58,168 nucleotides of DNA from CAZADS01 sp964483985 (GCA_964483985.1 CAZADS010000115.1:1-58168), one strand, 5' to 3'; positions 37,328 to 47,167 are shown, numbered from the stretch's first letter. Notes: generated by a model from the sequence alone, not told the origin. Made by a program: numbers and translations.

Positions 37328-38536
37328 ATGAGTATAAAGCGTGGCCGTAAATTCCTGAATACGCCTGGCCCAACTAACGTACCCGATAGAGTCTTAAATG
37401 CTATGCATCGTCAAACTCAAGATCTTTCCGATCCGGACTTTTTAGAAGTTTCCAAATCTTGCTTCTCAGACATGCGCAAAATCTTCAAAACCTCAGGCGA
37501 GATTTTTCTGTATGCCTGCAATGGTCATGGTGCGTGGGAAGCAGCGCTCTCTAACGTTTTCTCTCCTGGAGATGTAGTATTAGTACCTGAAAGCGGAAAC
37601 TTTTCTACTGCTTGGTCCGATATGGCCAAACTTCTCAACCTGCAGATAGAAACGCTGCCCGGGGACTGGAGACGGGCCATCCGACCCGAAGCTGTCGAAA
37701 AACGGCTAAAACAAGATAAAGAAGGCATAATCAAAGGAGTACTTCTGGTTCATACAGAAACCGCTACAGGTATCACCTGCGACATACCGTCAATCCGAGC
37801 CTCAATAGATATAACTGGACATCCAGCTCTCCTAGTTGTGGATACAGTCGCCGCAGTCGGCACAACGGATTACCGGATGGACGAGTGGGGCGTAGATATA
37901 ACTGTCGGCGCATCTCAAAAAGGCCTTATGATGGCTCCAGGACTAGGGATCATAGCTGCCAACGAACGCGCACTCAAAGCCCATGACCAATGCTCGATGC
38001 CCCGTTCTTACTGGGATTGGAAAACTCGAATGGAAGCAGAGCACTATAGGAAATTTTGTGGAACAGCGCCTCAATTAATGGTTTTCGGCCTTCGAGAAGC
38101 TTTAGATATGTTATTCGAAGAAGGCTTGGAAACAGTGTTTGAACGTCATCGCGTGTTGGCCCGCGCCACACAAATTGCGGTAGAAGTTTGGGGTCAAGCT
38201 GGTAAACTATCTATTAATGCGATAGAACCGCGTGAGCGCTCAGTGGGAGTAACCACCATCATCACCGAAGAAGGGATCGATGCTAATGCCATTCGGACTA
38301 TATGCCGTGATGAAATGATGGTCGGATTAGGGGGTGGCTTAGGAAAATTTGACGGAAAAGCCTTCCGAATCGGACATATGGGCGACATTAATGCCGTAAT
38401 GCTTTATGGAACTTTAGCGGCTGTTGAGTCTACACTGGCTTATATGAATATTCCCCATGGATCCGGCGGAGTTACAGCAGCCATCGAATATATCACCAAC
38501 GCCAAGAAAAACAGTAAAAATCCCTGTACTTATTAA
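37328..38536 (+). CDS. Class V aminotransferase, alanine-glyoxylate/serine-pyruvate type
   Basis: PLP enzyme of 402 residues in the AGXT family. The PLP lysine is K198 in VGASQKGLMM; the N-terminus FLNTPGPTNVPDRVL and the NGHGAWEAAL segment are family-typical. It likely transfers an amino group between alanine or serine and glyoxylate or pyruvate. The ATG at 37328 follows a weak ribosome site. It is placed between, and opposite in direction to, the two CoA-transferase subunit genes. Confidence 0.92.
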   Translation: MSIKRGRKFLNTPGPTNVPDRVLNAMHRQTQDLSDPDFLEVSKSCFSDMRKIFKTSGEIFLYACNGHGAWEAALSNVFSPGDVVLVPESGNFSTAWSDMAKLLNLQIETLPGDWRRAIRPEAVEKRLKQDKEGIIKGVLLVHTETATGITCDIPSIRASIDITGHPALLVVDTVAAVGTTDYRMDEWGVDITVGASQKGLMMAPGLGIIAANERALKAHDQCSMPRSYWDWKTRMEAEHYRKFCGTAPQLMVFGLREALDMLFEEGLETVFERHRVLARATQIAVEVWGQAGKLSINAIEPRERSVGVTTIITEEGIDANAIRTICRDEMMVGLGGGLGKFDGKAFRIGHMGDINAVMLYGTLAAVESTLAYMNIPHGSGGVTAAIEYITNAKKNSKNPCTY

Positions 38537-38608
38537 ATATACCATTAAATCTTCCATTTTGTATGGTAAGGAGCAAAGTACTGAGCTTTGACTATCGACG
38601 AAATTAGT

Positions 38609-39298
38609 TTAAGCTTTTTCACCTATACCCTGACCATCTAACTTGACAACTCTGTCTACGTAAATGGACGGGGTGATGATCGATTCGGGATCTAAGGAAC
38701 CCAGCTTTACTATTTCATAAACCTGCACAACAGTTAAATCTGCCGCCGGTGCCATTACCGGTCCAAAATTTCGAGCTGACTTGTTATAAACTAAATTACC
38801 CCATCGGTCCGCTTTTTTCGCAAACACAAAAGCAACATCACCCTTCAAGGGATACTCTAAAACATGCATACGCCCCGATATTTCTCGCACTTCTTTTCCT
38901 TCTGTTAGTTGAGTGCCTACACCTGTAGGTGTGTAAAACGCCCCTATTCCGGCCCCCGCCGCTCGAATTCTCTCACTTAAAGTTCCCTGAGGCACTACCT
39001 CCAGTTCCACAGCACCAGCTGCCCACATTTCCTCAAAAACTACTGAGCCTCCAGACCTAGGATAAGAGCAAATAACCTTCCGAACCCTTCCTTCCGCCAA
39101 CAATCCCCCAATACCCTCTCGTCCAACGCCTGCATTATTGGAAACAATGGTAAGGTTCCTAGCTCCCTGATCTCGTAGGGCATTTAACAATTCGGTTGGC
39201 ATACCTGCACCACCAAATCCTGAGACGAGGATCGTTGATCCATCGGCAACACCGGACACTGCCGCCTCAAAAGTGGATACAACTTTGTCTATAGGCAT
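38609..39298 (-). CDS. CoA-transferase subunit A
   Basis: Alpha subunit of a family I CoA-transferase, 229 residues, with the CoA-binding GSTILVSGFGGAGMPTELL near 18-36, VSNNAGVGREGIGGLL and the late PAADLTVVQV. It partners the B subunit at 36446-37153. In most genomes scoA and scoB overlap or abut; here the pair is separated by about 1.5 kb containing an opposite-strand aminotransferase. Confidence 0.92.
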   Translation of the reverse strand: MPIDKVVSTFEAAVSGVADGSTILVSGFGGAGMPTELLNALRDQGARNLTIVSNNAGVGREGIGGLLAEGRVRKVICSYPRSGGSVVFEEMWAAGAVELEVVPQGTLSERIRAAGAGIGAFYTPTGVGTQLTEGKEVREISGRMHVLEYPLKGDVAFVFAKKADRWGNLVYNKSARNFGPVMAPAADLTVVQVYEIVKLGSLDPESIITPSIYVDRVVKLDGQGIGEKA

Positions 39299-39684
39299 TT
39301 TTTATCATCCTTCTACTGCAGATGGATAGTGGCAAAAAGTGATACAGAAATATCGGTGTTCTTCTGAAATTGCAAATATACTGTCTGCGGAAGGGACCTA
39401 TTAATTTTTTTTATTTTAAATTGGGTGATTTTAATTTTACTGGTTTAAATATAGTGTGTCATCACTACCTGAATGGTTTAGAATATTGATGATGCCATAC
39501 TTGATGCTAGATTAGCATAAATTAAACTACCTATATTACAATTCAGTGAAATAGATGGAGTACTCCTTAATTCTATCGGTTTATCAACCAATGACAGATC
39601 GCACTAAAAATAATTCCTATTTAACTTTAGTGCTTCAGATTGATTTAGAATGAGGTTTTAAAAGGAAAATCAGAATCTAGAATT
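39299..39684. other. Non-coding gap, promoter region expected
   Basis: 386 AT-rich bases between the divergent CoA-transferase A and DUF2817 genes. I find no coding remnant in any frame and no clear hairpin. It must hold the promoters of both flanking genes, but no box can be called with confidence. Confidence 0.4.
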
Positions 39685-40794
39685 ATGGAAATTCTACAAT
39701 CATTACCTGCTTGTTTTTCAACTTCTTATCAAGAAGCGCGGGGGAAATTTATAAACGTTTCAAAATCACGAAACCTTTGTATTCAATCGTATAAGAATCC
39801 AAACGTTGGGCCGAATGATGAGTATCTCTCCTGCGATACTGCATGGGTGGGCTCAAAAGACGCAAAGTGTGTTTTAGTCTTGGTATCTGCTACCCATGGA
39901 ATAGAGGGTTTTTGTGGGTCCGCATGTCAAATAGATTGGCTACTGAATAACACTCCAAACGGCTCTGCCGGAAATGTTGCAGTTCTATTAGTCCACGCAA
40001 TCAACCCATACGGATTTGCCTGGCTTCGAAGAGTTACTGAAGAAGGATGTGATCTTAATAGGAACTTCATAAATTTTGACCTTCCTTTGCCGGAAAATGC
40101 TGGTCATGATGAGCTGGGAGATTTTTTTGTCCCAAAATCCTTAGATTTAAAAACTCTAGAGATCGCCGAGACCAAAATAGCCCAGTTTCGAAAACTTAAT
40201 GGTGAAAAAGCCTTTCAAAAGGCTCGAAAAGCGGGCCAATATAAACACCCTCATAGTATGTTTTTTGGGGGATTTAAGCCAACGTGGTCAAGGTTAACTC
40301 TTGAAAAAATTATTGAGAAACACAAGCTATTCTCTCGTCAAGTCGTTGCTATAATTGATTTTCATACTGGCCTTGGTCCATTTGGATATGGAGAGCCCAT
40401 TTCGGGTCATATTCCAGGTACATTTGGATTCAACTGGGTATCGAGTGCGTACGGCGATTCTTTGGGCGTCCCAGAAATGGGCACATCATCATCAATTCCA
40501 CTATATGGCACGGCACGGGATTTATGGGATCGAGTACTAATTAATCGTTATGCATATATCGCTTTAGAATATGGCACCTACTCCCAAGAGCAGAGTCGAA
40601 AAGCACTGAGAGAAGAACACTGGCTTCATAACCAAGGTAAATTTGAATGGACGGATTCGGAAACTCAGCGAATAAAAAAACAACTAAAACACCATTATTA
40701 TCCGGCTATCGATGACTGGAAAGAAATGGTCCTTTGGCGTTCACGACAAATAACGCGCCAAGCGATAGCCGCTTTACAAATATCCTGTGTTTAA
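39685..40794 (+). CDS. DUF2817 / M14-like zinc metallopeptidase-fold protein
   Basis: A 369-residue protein of the DUF2817 family, related to M14 carboxypeptidases and succinylglutamate-desuccinylase folds. The zinc site appears as H71 and E74 (SATHGIEGFCGS) and the later His in IIDFHTGLGPFG; GCDLNRNFINFD contains the conserved Asn-Arg substrate-binding pair. LEYGTYSQ near the end could supply the catalytic-side Glu. It has no signal peptide. The substrate is unknown; a peptide or N-acyl amino acid would fit the fold. It converges with a D-amino-acid dehydrogenase gene. Confidence 0.85.
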   Translation: MEILQSLPACFSTSYQEARGKFINVSKSRNLCIQSYKNPNVGPNDEYLSCDTAWVGSKDAKCVLVLVSATHGIEGFCGSACQIDWLLNNTPNGSAGNVAVLLVHAINPYGFAWLRRVTEEGCDLNRNFINFDLPLPENAGHDELGDFFVPKSLDLKTLEIAETKIAQFRKLNGEKAFQKARKAGQYKHPHSMFFGGFKPTWSRLTLEKIIEKHKLFSRQVVAIIDFHTGLGPFGYGEPISGHIPGTFGFNWVSSAYGDSLGVPEMGTSSSIPLYGTARDLWDRVLINRYAYIALEYGTYSQEQSRKALREEHWLHNQGKFEWTDSETQRIKKQLKHHYYPAIDDWKEMVLWRSRQITRQAIAALQISCV

Positions 40795-40848
40795 AAACCT
40801 GTATGATAAATCTCGGTATTCCAAGTAGCTCTGTATTGTAGACAAAAT

Positions 40849-42105
40849 TCAAAAACGATTGGGTCTATAGGGGTGAAGATCAATTTTAGGATCCCTACCC
40901 GAAATCAATTCATTGACTATTTGCCCAGTACGCGCAGACAAAGTTAAACCGATATGCCCATGCCCAAATGCAAAATAAACGTTACGAAAATTGGGCGAGC
41001 GACCAATAATGGGCTTGCTATCAGGCATAGATGGTCGAAACCCAAGCCATTCGCGAGTCACCTCGTCTCCCAATCCCGGTAATGCCCGTTTAGCGAACGG
41101 TAACATCTTGTAAATTCTTCTAAAATCTGGAGGAGCGTCTCTACCGGCAAATTCCACGCCAGTGGTAAGACGCAGCCCATCCTCCATTGGGGCAAGAACA
41201 AAGCCTTGGTCACCAATTATTGTAGGACGACGTAAGCCTGGGCCAGATTCTATCTGAAGATTAAGATGATATCCACGCTCCGTATCCAAGGGTATCTTAG
41301 TTCCAAACATTTTAGTTATCTTATCCGACCATGCCCCGGCACAAACTACAAACTCGTCAGCTTTATACATGCCAAGATCTGTTATGGCACGAATTGGTTT
41401 TTCGTTTTCAAAGTCTATGCGAATTACTTTTTCTGTTTGGATATTCCCACCTAACTCCAAAAAAGCTTCAGCATATCTGTCTGTTAATTTAGCGGGATTA
41501 GTCACAAAAGCGTTTTGAGGATGAAACGATCCAAAAGCAAAATTATGAGCTAACCCTGGTTCTAGTTGCCGGATTTCATCTTGGTCTAGTAACTCTACCT
41601 TAAAACCGAGCCGAGACTGCATTTCCCGGTCCGCTGCTGCTCTGGAAAAAGCTTCACTAGTCGAATAAACCTTTAGCCAACCCGTTGGTTTTACGATGCC
41701 GTCAATCCTGAATACTTTCAGCAAGATATTATGAGCGGCCACAGCATCCTTATTCAAAGCTGCTATCTCGTGAGAAATTTGATTGACTTTATTAGCAGTG
41801 CCAGAAGCTAGGAATCTTAAAAGCCACGGCATCATTTTTGGCAGATACGACCACCTCAGATTAAGGGGAGAAATAGGGTCTGTGAGCATCTTCGGTATTT
41901 GTTTCCAATTTCCAGGCGTGCTGATCGGATATACATTACCAACCGCTATTACTCCCGAATTACCAAAAGAAGTTGATCGACCTGGTGGTTTTGGATCGAT
42001 GATTGTAACTTTATGCCCCTCGCGTTGAAGAAACAAACCGGTACAAACGCCTACAATTCCAGCACCTATAACTACTACTTGTTTTGATTTAGATGAATTT
42101 TCCAT
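40849..42105 (-). CDS. D-amino-acid dehydrogenase (DadA-like FAD oxidoreductase)
   Basis: A 418-residue DAO-family flavoprotein. The FAD site VVVIGAGIVGVCTGLFLQREG is at the N-terminus, followed by STSFGNSGVIAVGNVYPISTPG, the DadA-type region. Near the end lie EWLGFRPSMPDSKPIIGRSP and FAFGHGHIGLTLSARTG. It probably oxidises D-amino acids to 2-oxoacids with electrons to the respiratory chain. Together with the N-acyl-D-amino-acid deacylase at 11384 it suggests D-amino-acid use. Confidence 0.9.
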   Translation of the reverse strand: MENSSKSKQVVVIGAGIVGVCTGLFLQREGHKVTIIDPKPPGRSTSFGNSGVIAVGNVYPISTPGNWKQIPKMLTDPISPLNLRWSYLPKMMPWLLRFLASGTANKVNQISHEIAALNKDAVAAHNILLKVFRIDGIVKPTGWLKVYSTSEAFSRAAADREMQSRLGFKVELLDQDEIRQLEPGLAHNFAFGSFHPQNAFVTNPAKLTDRYAEAFLELGGNIQTEKVIRIDFENEKPIRAITDLGMYKADEFVVCAGAWSDKITKMFGTKIPLDTERGYHLNLQIESGPGLRRPTIIGDQGFVLAPMEDGLRLTTGVEFAGRDAPPDFRRIYKMLPFAKRALPGLGDEVTREWLGFRPSMPDSKPIIGRSPNFRNVYFAFGHGHIGLTLSARTGQIVNELISGRDPKIDLHPYRPNRF

Positions 42106-42225
42106 CCTGCAAGGACTACCTCGTTAAAACCAAAAATCAAATTTCCTTAAAATCAACCTTAAATTTCCTGCGAATAATTATTTAATAAACTTTTCTAAAC
42201 GATTTCATATCATTCACTCTAAACC

Positions 42226-43182
42226 TTAACAACTTTCCGTTGACCTCAATAGTTTAAGTAACCCTATTAACCGTTGGTCCCGCTCCTTTTCAAGATCTTC
42301 GATGGAGCGAGATCCTACTTCATCATTTATGCCTTTCATCAGCGACTCTGTTAGCTCTTCAGACAATTTAGGATTTTCCGTCATAGTTTCCCACCAAGTT
42401 TCAATACCGGGACCAAAATGTTCAATCATCTTTTGGAACCCGCCCTTGCCACCAGTGAGATTCATTATCATGTGGGGTCCCATCAATGCCCAACGCAAAC
42501 CGGGTCCCTGAGCAACAGCGGCATTGACGTCTTCAACCGATGCAAGGTTATTTTTTACGGCCAATACCGCCTCACGCCAAAGGGCTGCCTGAAGCCTATT
42601 TGCCAAATGACCAGGTACTTCCTTTTTTACGAGAATTGGATGTTTCCCTATGTGTTTATAGAATCCTAACGCCCAATCAATTGCGGCTGGGTCCGTTTGA
42701 AGTCCCGCAACTATTTCGACCAATGGAATGAGGTGAGGAGGATTAAAGGGATGCCCTACGACAAATCTACCTGCGGATTCGAAGCCGTTCTGTAAATCGG
42801 TCATGATTAGTCCCGAAGTGCTAGAGGCGAGAATTGTTTTTTGTGGGATGATGTCATCCAATTTTCGGTAAAGATCCCGTTTTAATTTCATATTTTCTGG
42901 AGCGTTTTCTTGAACAAACTGAGCATCATTGACTGCATCAACTAGACTCAAACCGCAGGACAACAATTTTTTATTAGCGTTTATGGCAAGGCCCATCGTT
43001 TCCATGTAGGGCCAGGCATTCTCGATGAAAGCAGCCAATCGATCTTCCCAACCCTCAGAAGGATCCCACGCATTCACCTCATAACCCTGGGCCAAAAAAT
43101 ATGTGGCCCAACTGGCCCCAATTGTCCCAGTGCCTATTACACTAATTTTCCGCACCTCATCAAATTTGAAATAATTAGCCAT
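42226..43182 (-). CDS. 3-hydroxyacyl-CoA dehydrogenase family protein (carnitine dehydrogenase-like)
   Basis: A 318-residue NAD-dependent enzyme of the 3-hydroxyacyl-CoA / L-carnitine / L-gulonate dehydrogenase group. The Rossmann motif is ISVIGTGTIGASW; VGHPFNPPHLIPLVEIV holds the catalytic His, and VPGHLANRLQAALWREA follows. I chose ATG 43182 (MANYFKFDEVRK) because GGGGAA lies 8 bases before it; the ATG at 43218 overlaps the O-antigen ligase stop but has a non-family leader. Single-domain length argues against a FadB-type fusion. Confidence 0.88.
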   Translation of the reverse strand: MANYFKFDEVRKISVIGTGTIGASWATYFLAQGYEVNAWDPSEGWEDRLAAFIENAWPYMETMGLAINANKKLLSCGLSLVDAVNDAQFVQENAPENMKLKRDLYRKLDDIIPQKTILASSTSGLIMTDLQNGFESAGRFVVGHPFNPPHLIPLVEIVAGLQTDPAAIDWALGFYKHIGKHPILVKKEVPGHLANRLQAALWREAVLAVKNNLASVEDVNAAVAQGPGLRWALMGPHMIMNLTGGKGGFQKMIEHFGPGIETWWETMTENPKLSEELTESLMKGINDEVGSRSIEDLEKERDQRLIGLLKLLRSTESC

Positions 43183-43214
43183 CAGATAATTCCCCATATA
43201 ACCAGTGAGTATCC

Positions 43215-44414
43215 TCATTTACCCATCAGTACAGATTTCCCAAAAATTTTTGACACCAATACCGCCATACCAATAATTCCAAGCCATGTCTCTTGCCAGA
43301 AACCATAAGAAATCATTGCTGTGACAATAATAGCTGCACACACCGAAAGACTAGCAAGAGACCATGGAAATTTCATCGTTTGAACATATCTTGTTACGTA
43401 CCAAAAAATAATTCCAAGGAAGGCAATACCAATGGAACCTAATTCCAACCAAATTTGGATTGCCGCGTTATGAGGATGAGTAGGCGGTTTCACTAGGTAA
43501 GTATATGATGCTGCATATTCCAATGATAACGGCAAGTGGCGTATAATGCCGATGCCGTGCCCAATGACCGGCGATTCCGAAACCGTTCGGGCAGCATGGT
43601 TCCAAATTTCTATCCTGTCCAAAACAGAAGGAGGCAAGAAGGCTGCAACTGGCGTCACCCAATATAAAAGATACGAGAAAACAATTGGAGAAACCAGAAC
43701 AAACCCGCTTGTGCCTAGGAAAATAGCCGACCTTGTCATCGAAAACGATAACCAAGCCGCTCCGGCTACTAGGACTGCAACAATCGAAGCGAGGAAAGCG
43801 GAACCCGATTCACCCATCCCTGAAATTAAAATGGAAATTATGACTAATGCCGCGGCAGATTTTCTCCTAGTCTCAACCCAAAGCCACGCTGCCACCGGCC
43901 AGATCAAAATAACCAGAGCACTTGTCCCTCGATTGTAACGAGACCCCGATATTTCTCTACTTTCGGGTAACCCATTTATAATTTTATAGATTAACGAATC
44001 ATTGGTGAGCTCAATCGCCAATATCACAAAGGCTATAACGATACCTGTAAGCAGGGCAAGTATCACGCTACGCTGATGGGCCTCGCTCAAGTCCGTTACC
44101 CTTGAACTAGCGATCCATAGAAGCAACCCAAAAATTGCCAGTTTTCCGAAAAAACTATAACCGCAAGGCTGACAATGCAAGCCTCCAAACTGAGTGATAG
44201 CTACGTAGAGGCACAAAAGAAAAAACAAAAAAACAATTTCCAGTTTTGGGATTACTGCCCTAGGGCGCACCCAAACCGTAATAGAAAAAAGTAACAATGC
44301 GGTCGAAATGAAAACAGCCGCCATCGATTGCTTAGCGAGCAATCCTAACGGGATGAAAACTCCTAATCCGATGCACAATATCCCGCACCGCAATCGCTCA
44401 GCGACTGGGTTCAT
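43215..44414 (-). CDS. O-antigen ligase / Wzy family membrane protein
   Basis: A 399-residue polytopic inner-membrane protein with about ten to twelve hydrophobic helices. The large periplasmic loop contains SPVIGHGIGIIRHLP and THPHNAAIQIWLELGSIG, the His-containing signature (H-P-H-N) of the O-antigen ligase/WaaL-Wzy superfamily. It either ligates O-antigen to lipid A-core or polymerises repeat units; the two cannot be told apart by sequence alone. It is the third gene of a leftward surface-glycan block behind the disrupted glycosyltransferase and DUF6165. Confidence 0.88.
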   Translation of the reverse strand: MNPVAERLRCGILCIGLGVFIPLGLLAKQSMAAVFISTALLLFSITVWVRPRAVIPKLEIVFLFFLLCLYVAITQFGGLHCQPCGYSFFGKLAIFGLLLWIASSRVTDLSEAHQRSVILALLTGIVIAFVILAIELTNDSLIYKIINGLPESREISGSRYNRGTSALVILIWPVAAWLWVETRRKSAAALVIISILISGMGESGSAFLASIVAVLVAGAAWLSFSMTRSAIFLGTSGFVLVSPIVFSYLLYWVTPVAAFLPPSVLDRIEIWNHAARTVSESPVIGHGIGIIRHLPLSLEYAASYTYLVKPPTHPHNAAIQIWLELGSIGIAFLGIIFWYVTRYVQTMKFPWSLASLSVCAAIIVTAMISYGFWQETWLGIIGMAVLVSKIFGKSVLMGK

Positions 44415-44437
44415 TCTTAAAATTCCCTATTGGTTTA

Positions 44438-44824
44438 TCAATAAGCCTGATAAGATTTTTCCTCTATTATTTCTGAACCAAGCAGCATATTAATCTCCTT
44501 CTTCAATGCAGCTCGTCTATCATTTTTCTTATAAACGCTTCTGGCTAATTCTATAAAATCGACTCCGAAGTCGCCCCTCCGTTCCATAGAACGGAGATCA
44601 TCCTCTATCACCCACAACGCTTCGTTGATTTTTCTGAGATCACCTTTTAACTGTTCTAAAATGTCGTCATCAAACTGCTGTTCAAATACTTCTAGTAAAT
44701 AGTTTAACTCTTTTTTGACGTTTTTTGTTTGTTTGGCATCATTTAATTTAACCATTTTAATTTCTAATATTGTAATTTTATCTATTAATTCTCCCGCTGC
44801 CACGGGAACTAAAATCGCTACCAC
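44438..44824 (-). CDS. DUF6165 family protein
   Basis: A 128-residue soluble, largely helical protein starting MVAILVPVAAGELIDKITILEIK, the DUF6165 signature. Charged helices continue through INEALWVIEDDLRSMERRGDFG and VYKKNDRRAALKKEINMLLGS. The family has no known activity but is often found beside glycosyltransferase and lipopolysaccharide genes, as here between an O-antigen ligase and a family 9 glycosyltransferase. It starts about 30 bases after the glycosyltransferase frame ends. Confidence 0.82.
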   Translation of the reverse strand: MVAILVPVAAGELIDKITILEIKMVKLNDAKQTKNVKKELNYLLEVFEQQFDDDILEQLKGDLRKINEALWVIEDDLRSMERRGDFGVDFIELARSVYKKNDRRAALKKEINMLLGSEIIEEKSYQAY

Positions 44825-44852
44825 TATGTATCTCCTCGTATCTCCTCCCCGT

Positions 44853-45866
44853 TCAGGTATTATTGACTATCAAATCTTCCAAGGATTTTAAGACAACATC
44901 TAAGGGAATTAATGATGGATCTGTAACTCCATAGCCTTTGGAATCTAATATCTTTAATTTTTGCACATCTAAAACATATTTGCGTGGATGGGCTTTACTA
45001 TATAAAGATACTAATAGTACTTGTCATAGAGTCAGCATGTGTCCGCCTCCGAATTCGTAAAATAAGGCGGCGACCAAACGCCCACCTATGGGTGTAACCA
45101 ATGCTGGTCCAATCGGTCCGTCTTGGTCAGCTATTGCATTACTAATAGTTGGCGGTAAAAGAGTACTCGGTACTTTCGGCCTAATTTTTTCGCCCCACTC
45201 AAATTCATTTGGACAGAGGATAAATACAGGAGTCCGAACTGCTTGTTTGTGAATTGGAGCAGCTGTCACAAAATTATCAAGGGGCCATGTCTTCACAACA
45301 TCGCCTGCTACAGGCATAAACTCCAAATAATCTGGGTCTTTAGGTAACAATCCGGATGTCCTTTCAATATAAACTCGATGGAGTTTGATTTTCGGTAAAG
45401 GTTTTGGCAACTGACCAAACACGAGATTCAGAAACAATTTAAACTGTTCTAGCAGGGATCTCGGTGCCACTTTTTTTACGTAAGGTTTCAAATCCAAAAA
45501 GGAGAACCCGGCAATACCAGATAAAAATGTCCCATGCCTAATGTGCCTGGCACACAAAGCTCTAAGAACGTTGCGCTGAGTATCCACTACTAGGTCAAAA
45601 TTTCTGTCCTTAAGGCGCCGCTTTATGTGAGCTAATTGTTCAACAGCACCTATATCCACGTTTTCGATCACTTCATCGATTATTGAAGCAATGGAACCGG
45701 CGAAATCCGATGTTCCCAACCCAGCTACCCATACAATCCAAGCGTCTAGAAATCGAAGCCTGCATTCCTGTAAAAACGCTATTTTAAAAATACCATCCCC
45801 TATAACCTCACCACACGAAAAGATGGCTATGGTTTTTGTCTGAGAAAATGATTTCACAGAGTTCAT
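44853..45866 (-). pseudogene. Family 9 (heptosyltransferase-like) glycosyltransferase with one in-frame TGA
   Basis: A 337-codon frame interrupted only once, by TGA at 45024-45026. Before it come FSCGEVIGDGIFKIAFLQ, FDLVVDTQRNVLRAL and the C-terminal GGGHMLTL (281st codon is the stop). After it, without any shift, follow LLVSLYSKAHPRKYVLD and VTDPSLIPLDVVLKSLEDL, the normal family ending of PLVSLFGPT...IP.D.V...LE. Family proteins carry a small residue, often Gly, at the stop position, so GGA to TGA is a one-base explanation. The truncated product lacks the last part of the sugar-nucleotide domain. A recent nonsense mutation, a strain variant or a sequencing error are the options. Confidence 0.85.
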
Positions 45867-45926
45867 TTTACTATAAAATAGGCTGTTGCGCTCTTTTGTT
45901 AAGGAGAAAACGTCTCCAATTCCAAA

Positions 45927-46154
45927 CTATAGATGGTTAACCTCATCGTCGTGTCCACTTCTCGAACTGTGGAAAACTAAACTCATTAATCCTCCACCAA
46001 CAACCAAACAACCAACCCCCGTCACCACCAACGCTATGATTCCATGAATGCTAATTTCCACATCCCCTCGATAAAGCCAAAAACTTCCGACCCACCAAAG
46101 TATTCCGGCCAACGATATTCCAGCAATTGATATAGACAGGATTATCTGCTTCAT
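45927..46154 (-). CDS. Small two-helix membrane protein
   Basis: A 75-residue protein when started at the ATG 46154 (MKQIILSISIAG). Two hydrophobic helices (about 4-24 and 38-58) surround a short charged loop (YRGDVEISIHG); the tail is hydrophilic (HSSRSGHDDE). Longer upstream starts add an unlikely leader. I do not recognise a family. It lies about 60 bases upstream of the glycosyltransferase on the same strand and could be part of the same transcript. Confidence 0.6.
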   Translation of the reverse strand: MKQIILSISIAGISLAGILWWVGSFWLYRGDVEISIHGIIALVVTGVGCLVVGGGLMSLVFHSSRSGHDDEVNHL

Positions 46155-46282
46155 TATAAATGCCCCTGTTTTGTAGAATCTCTCACATAATGCCGAAAAA
46201 TAATACAACAGGGTATACATAAGACGGCATCAAGACGACACTTTATTTCTTACTCTCCTGCAAACAGAATACCGAGATTAAT

Positions 46283-47167
46283 ATGACTAAGACTTTGAGT
46301 CAGACTGAGATAAACCAATTCAACCGAGACGGATATTTAGTAGTAAGAGACGCCATTTCAAAAAACCAACTGTCGAAACTTGCTGGTGAACTACAAGCTT
46401 GGATAGAGGAAAGTCGAAACCATACGGTACCATTTGGGCACCCAACGATAGACGGGCGTCCCCGATTCGATATGGGAGAAGAGCATTCTTTTAAAAACCC
46501 AGCGTTGCGCCGAGTAAATAATCCATCTGATATTTCGAAAAGTTATTTCGAAATAATGTCTAACGCCCGAACTCTTGACATGGTAGTTGATCTAATTGGA
46601 CCCAACGTAAAATTTCACCATTGTAAAATCAACCTCAAGTGTCCTGGGGCAAATACAACTGTTCATTACCACCAAGACTTCGCTTTCACTCCTCACTCTA
46701 ATGACGACGTTATTACTACTTTATTGATGTTAGACGATGTTACAGAAAATAATGGTTGTCTCATGGTTGTTCCGGGAAGCCACAAAGGACCTATGTATTC
46801 TTTGTTTCAAGGAGATCAATTCGTGGGTCGCGTTACAGAAAAAATAGAATCAAATTTCCAACGGCTACAAATCCCAGTTATTGGCCCCGCGGGCGCTGTT
46901 TGTTTAATGCACACGAGATTAGCTCACGGTTCAGTAGCTAACAACTCCTGTAATCCGCGCGGTTTATATATCTGCGTGTACACTGCCGCAGATGCAATTC
47001 CATTAGCAGCCAATCCAATGCCAAACGTGAATGAAGGGATGGTGGTACGAGGACGGCCAAGTCTATCAGCCCGAATGATTGATTTCGAGGTTGAGTTACC
47101 AAAACAGCCCAAGTCTCCATCATTCTTTACTGTACAGGGACAACACTCTGCAGAGGGAACCTCATAA
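46283..47167 (+). CDS. Phytanoyl-CoA dioxygenase (PhyH) family oxygenase
   Basis: 2-oxoglutarate/Fe(II) oxygenase of 294 residues, in the PhyH family. Iron ligands are H130 and D132 in VHYHQDFAF and the distal His in TRLAHGSVAN near 219. The typical N-terminal FNRDGYLVVRDAIS is present. Members hydroxylate lipids, ectoine, mitomycin-type or other natural products; no substrate clue is seen. It is the second 2OG oxygenase in the window, from a different subfamily than the one at 1141. It converges with an aldehyde dehydrogenase gene. Confidence 0.9.
   Translation: MTKTLSQTEINQFNRDGYLVVRDAISKNQLSKLAGELQAWIEESRNHTVPFGHPTIDGRPRFDMGEEHSFKNPALRRVNNPSDISKSYFEIMSNARTLDMVVDLIGPNVKFHHCKINLKCPGANTTVHYHQDFAFTPHSNDDVITTLLMLDDVTENNGCLMVVPGSHKGPMYSLFQGDQFVGRVTEKIESNFQRLQIPVIGPAGAVCLMHTRLAHGSVANNSCNPRGLYICVYTAADAIPLAANPMPNVNEGMVVRGRPSLSARMIDFEVELPKQPKSPSFFTVQGQHSAEGTS

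Noticed and set aside
45903..45917. A GGAGA / TCTCC stem-loop downstream of the small membrane protein gene
   Set aside because: The stem is five base pairs and no T-run follows on either strand, so it is not a convincing terminator.
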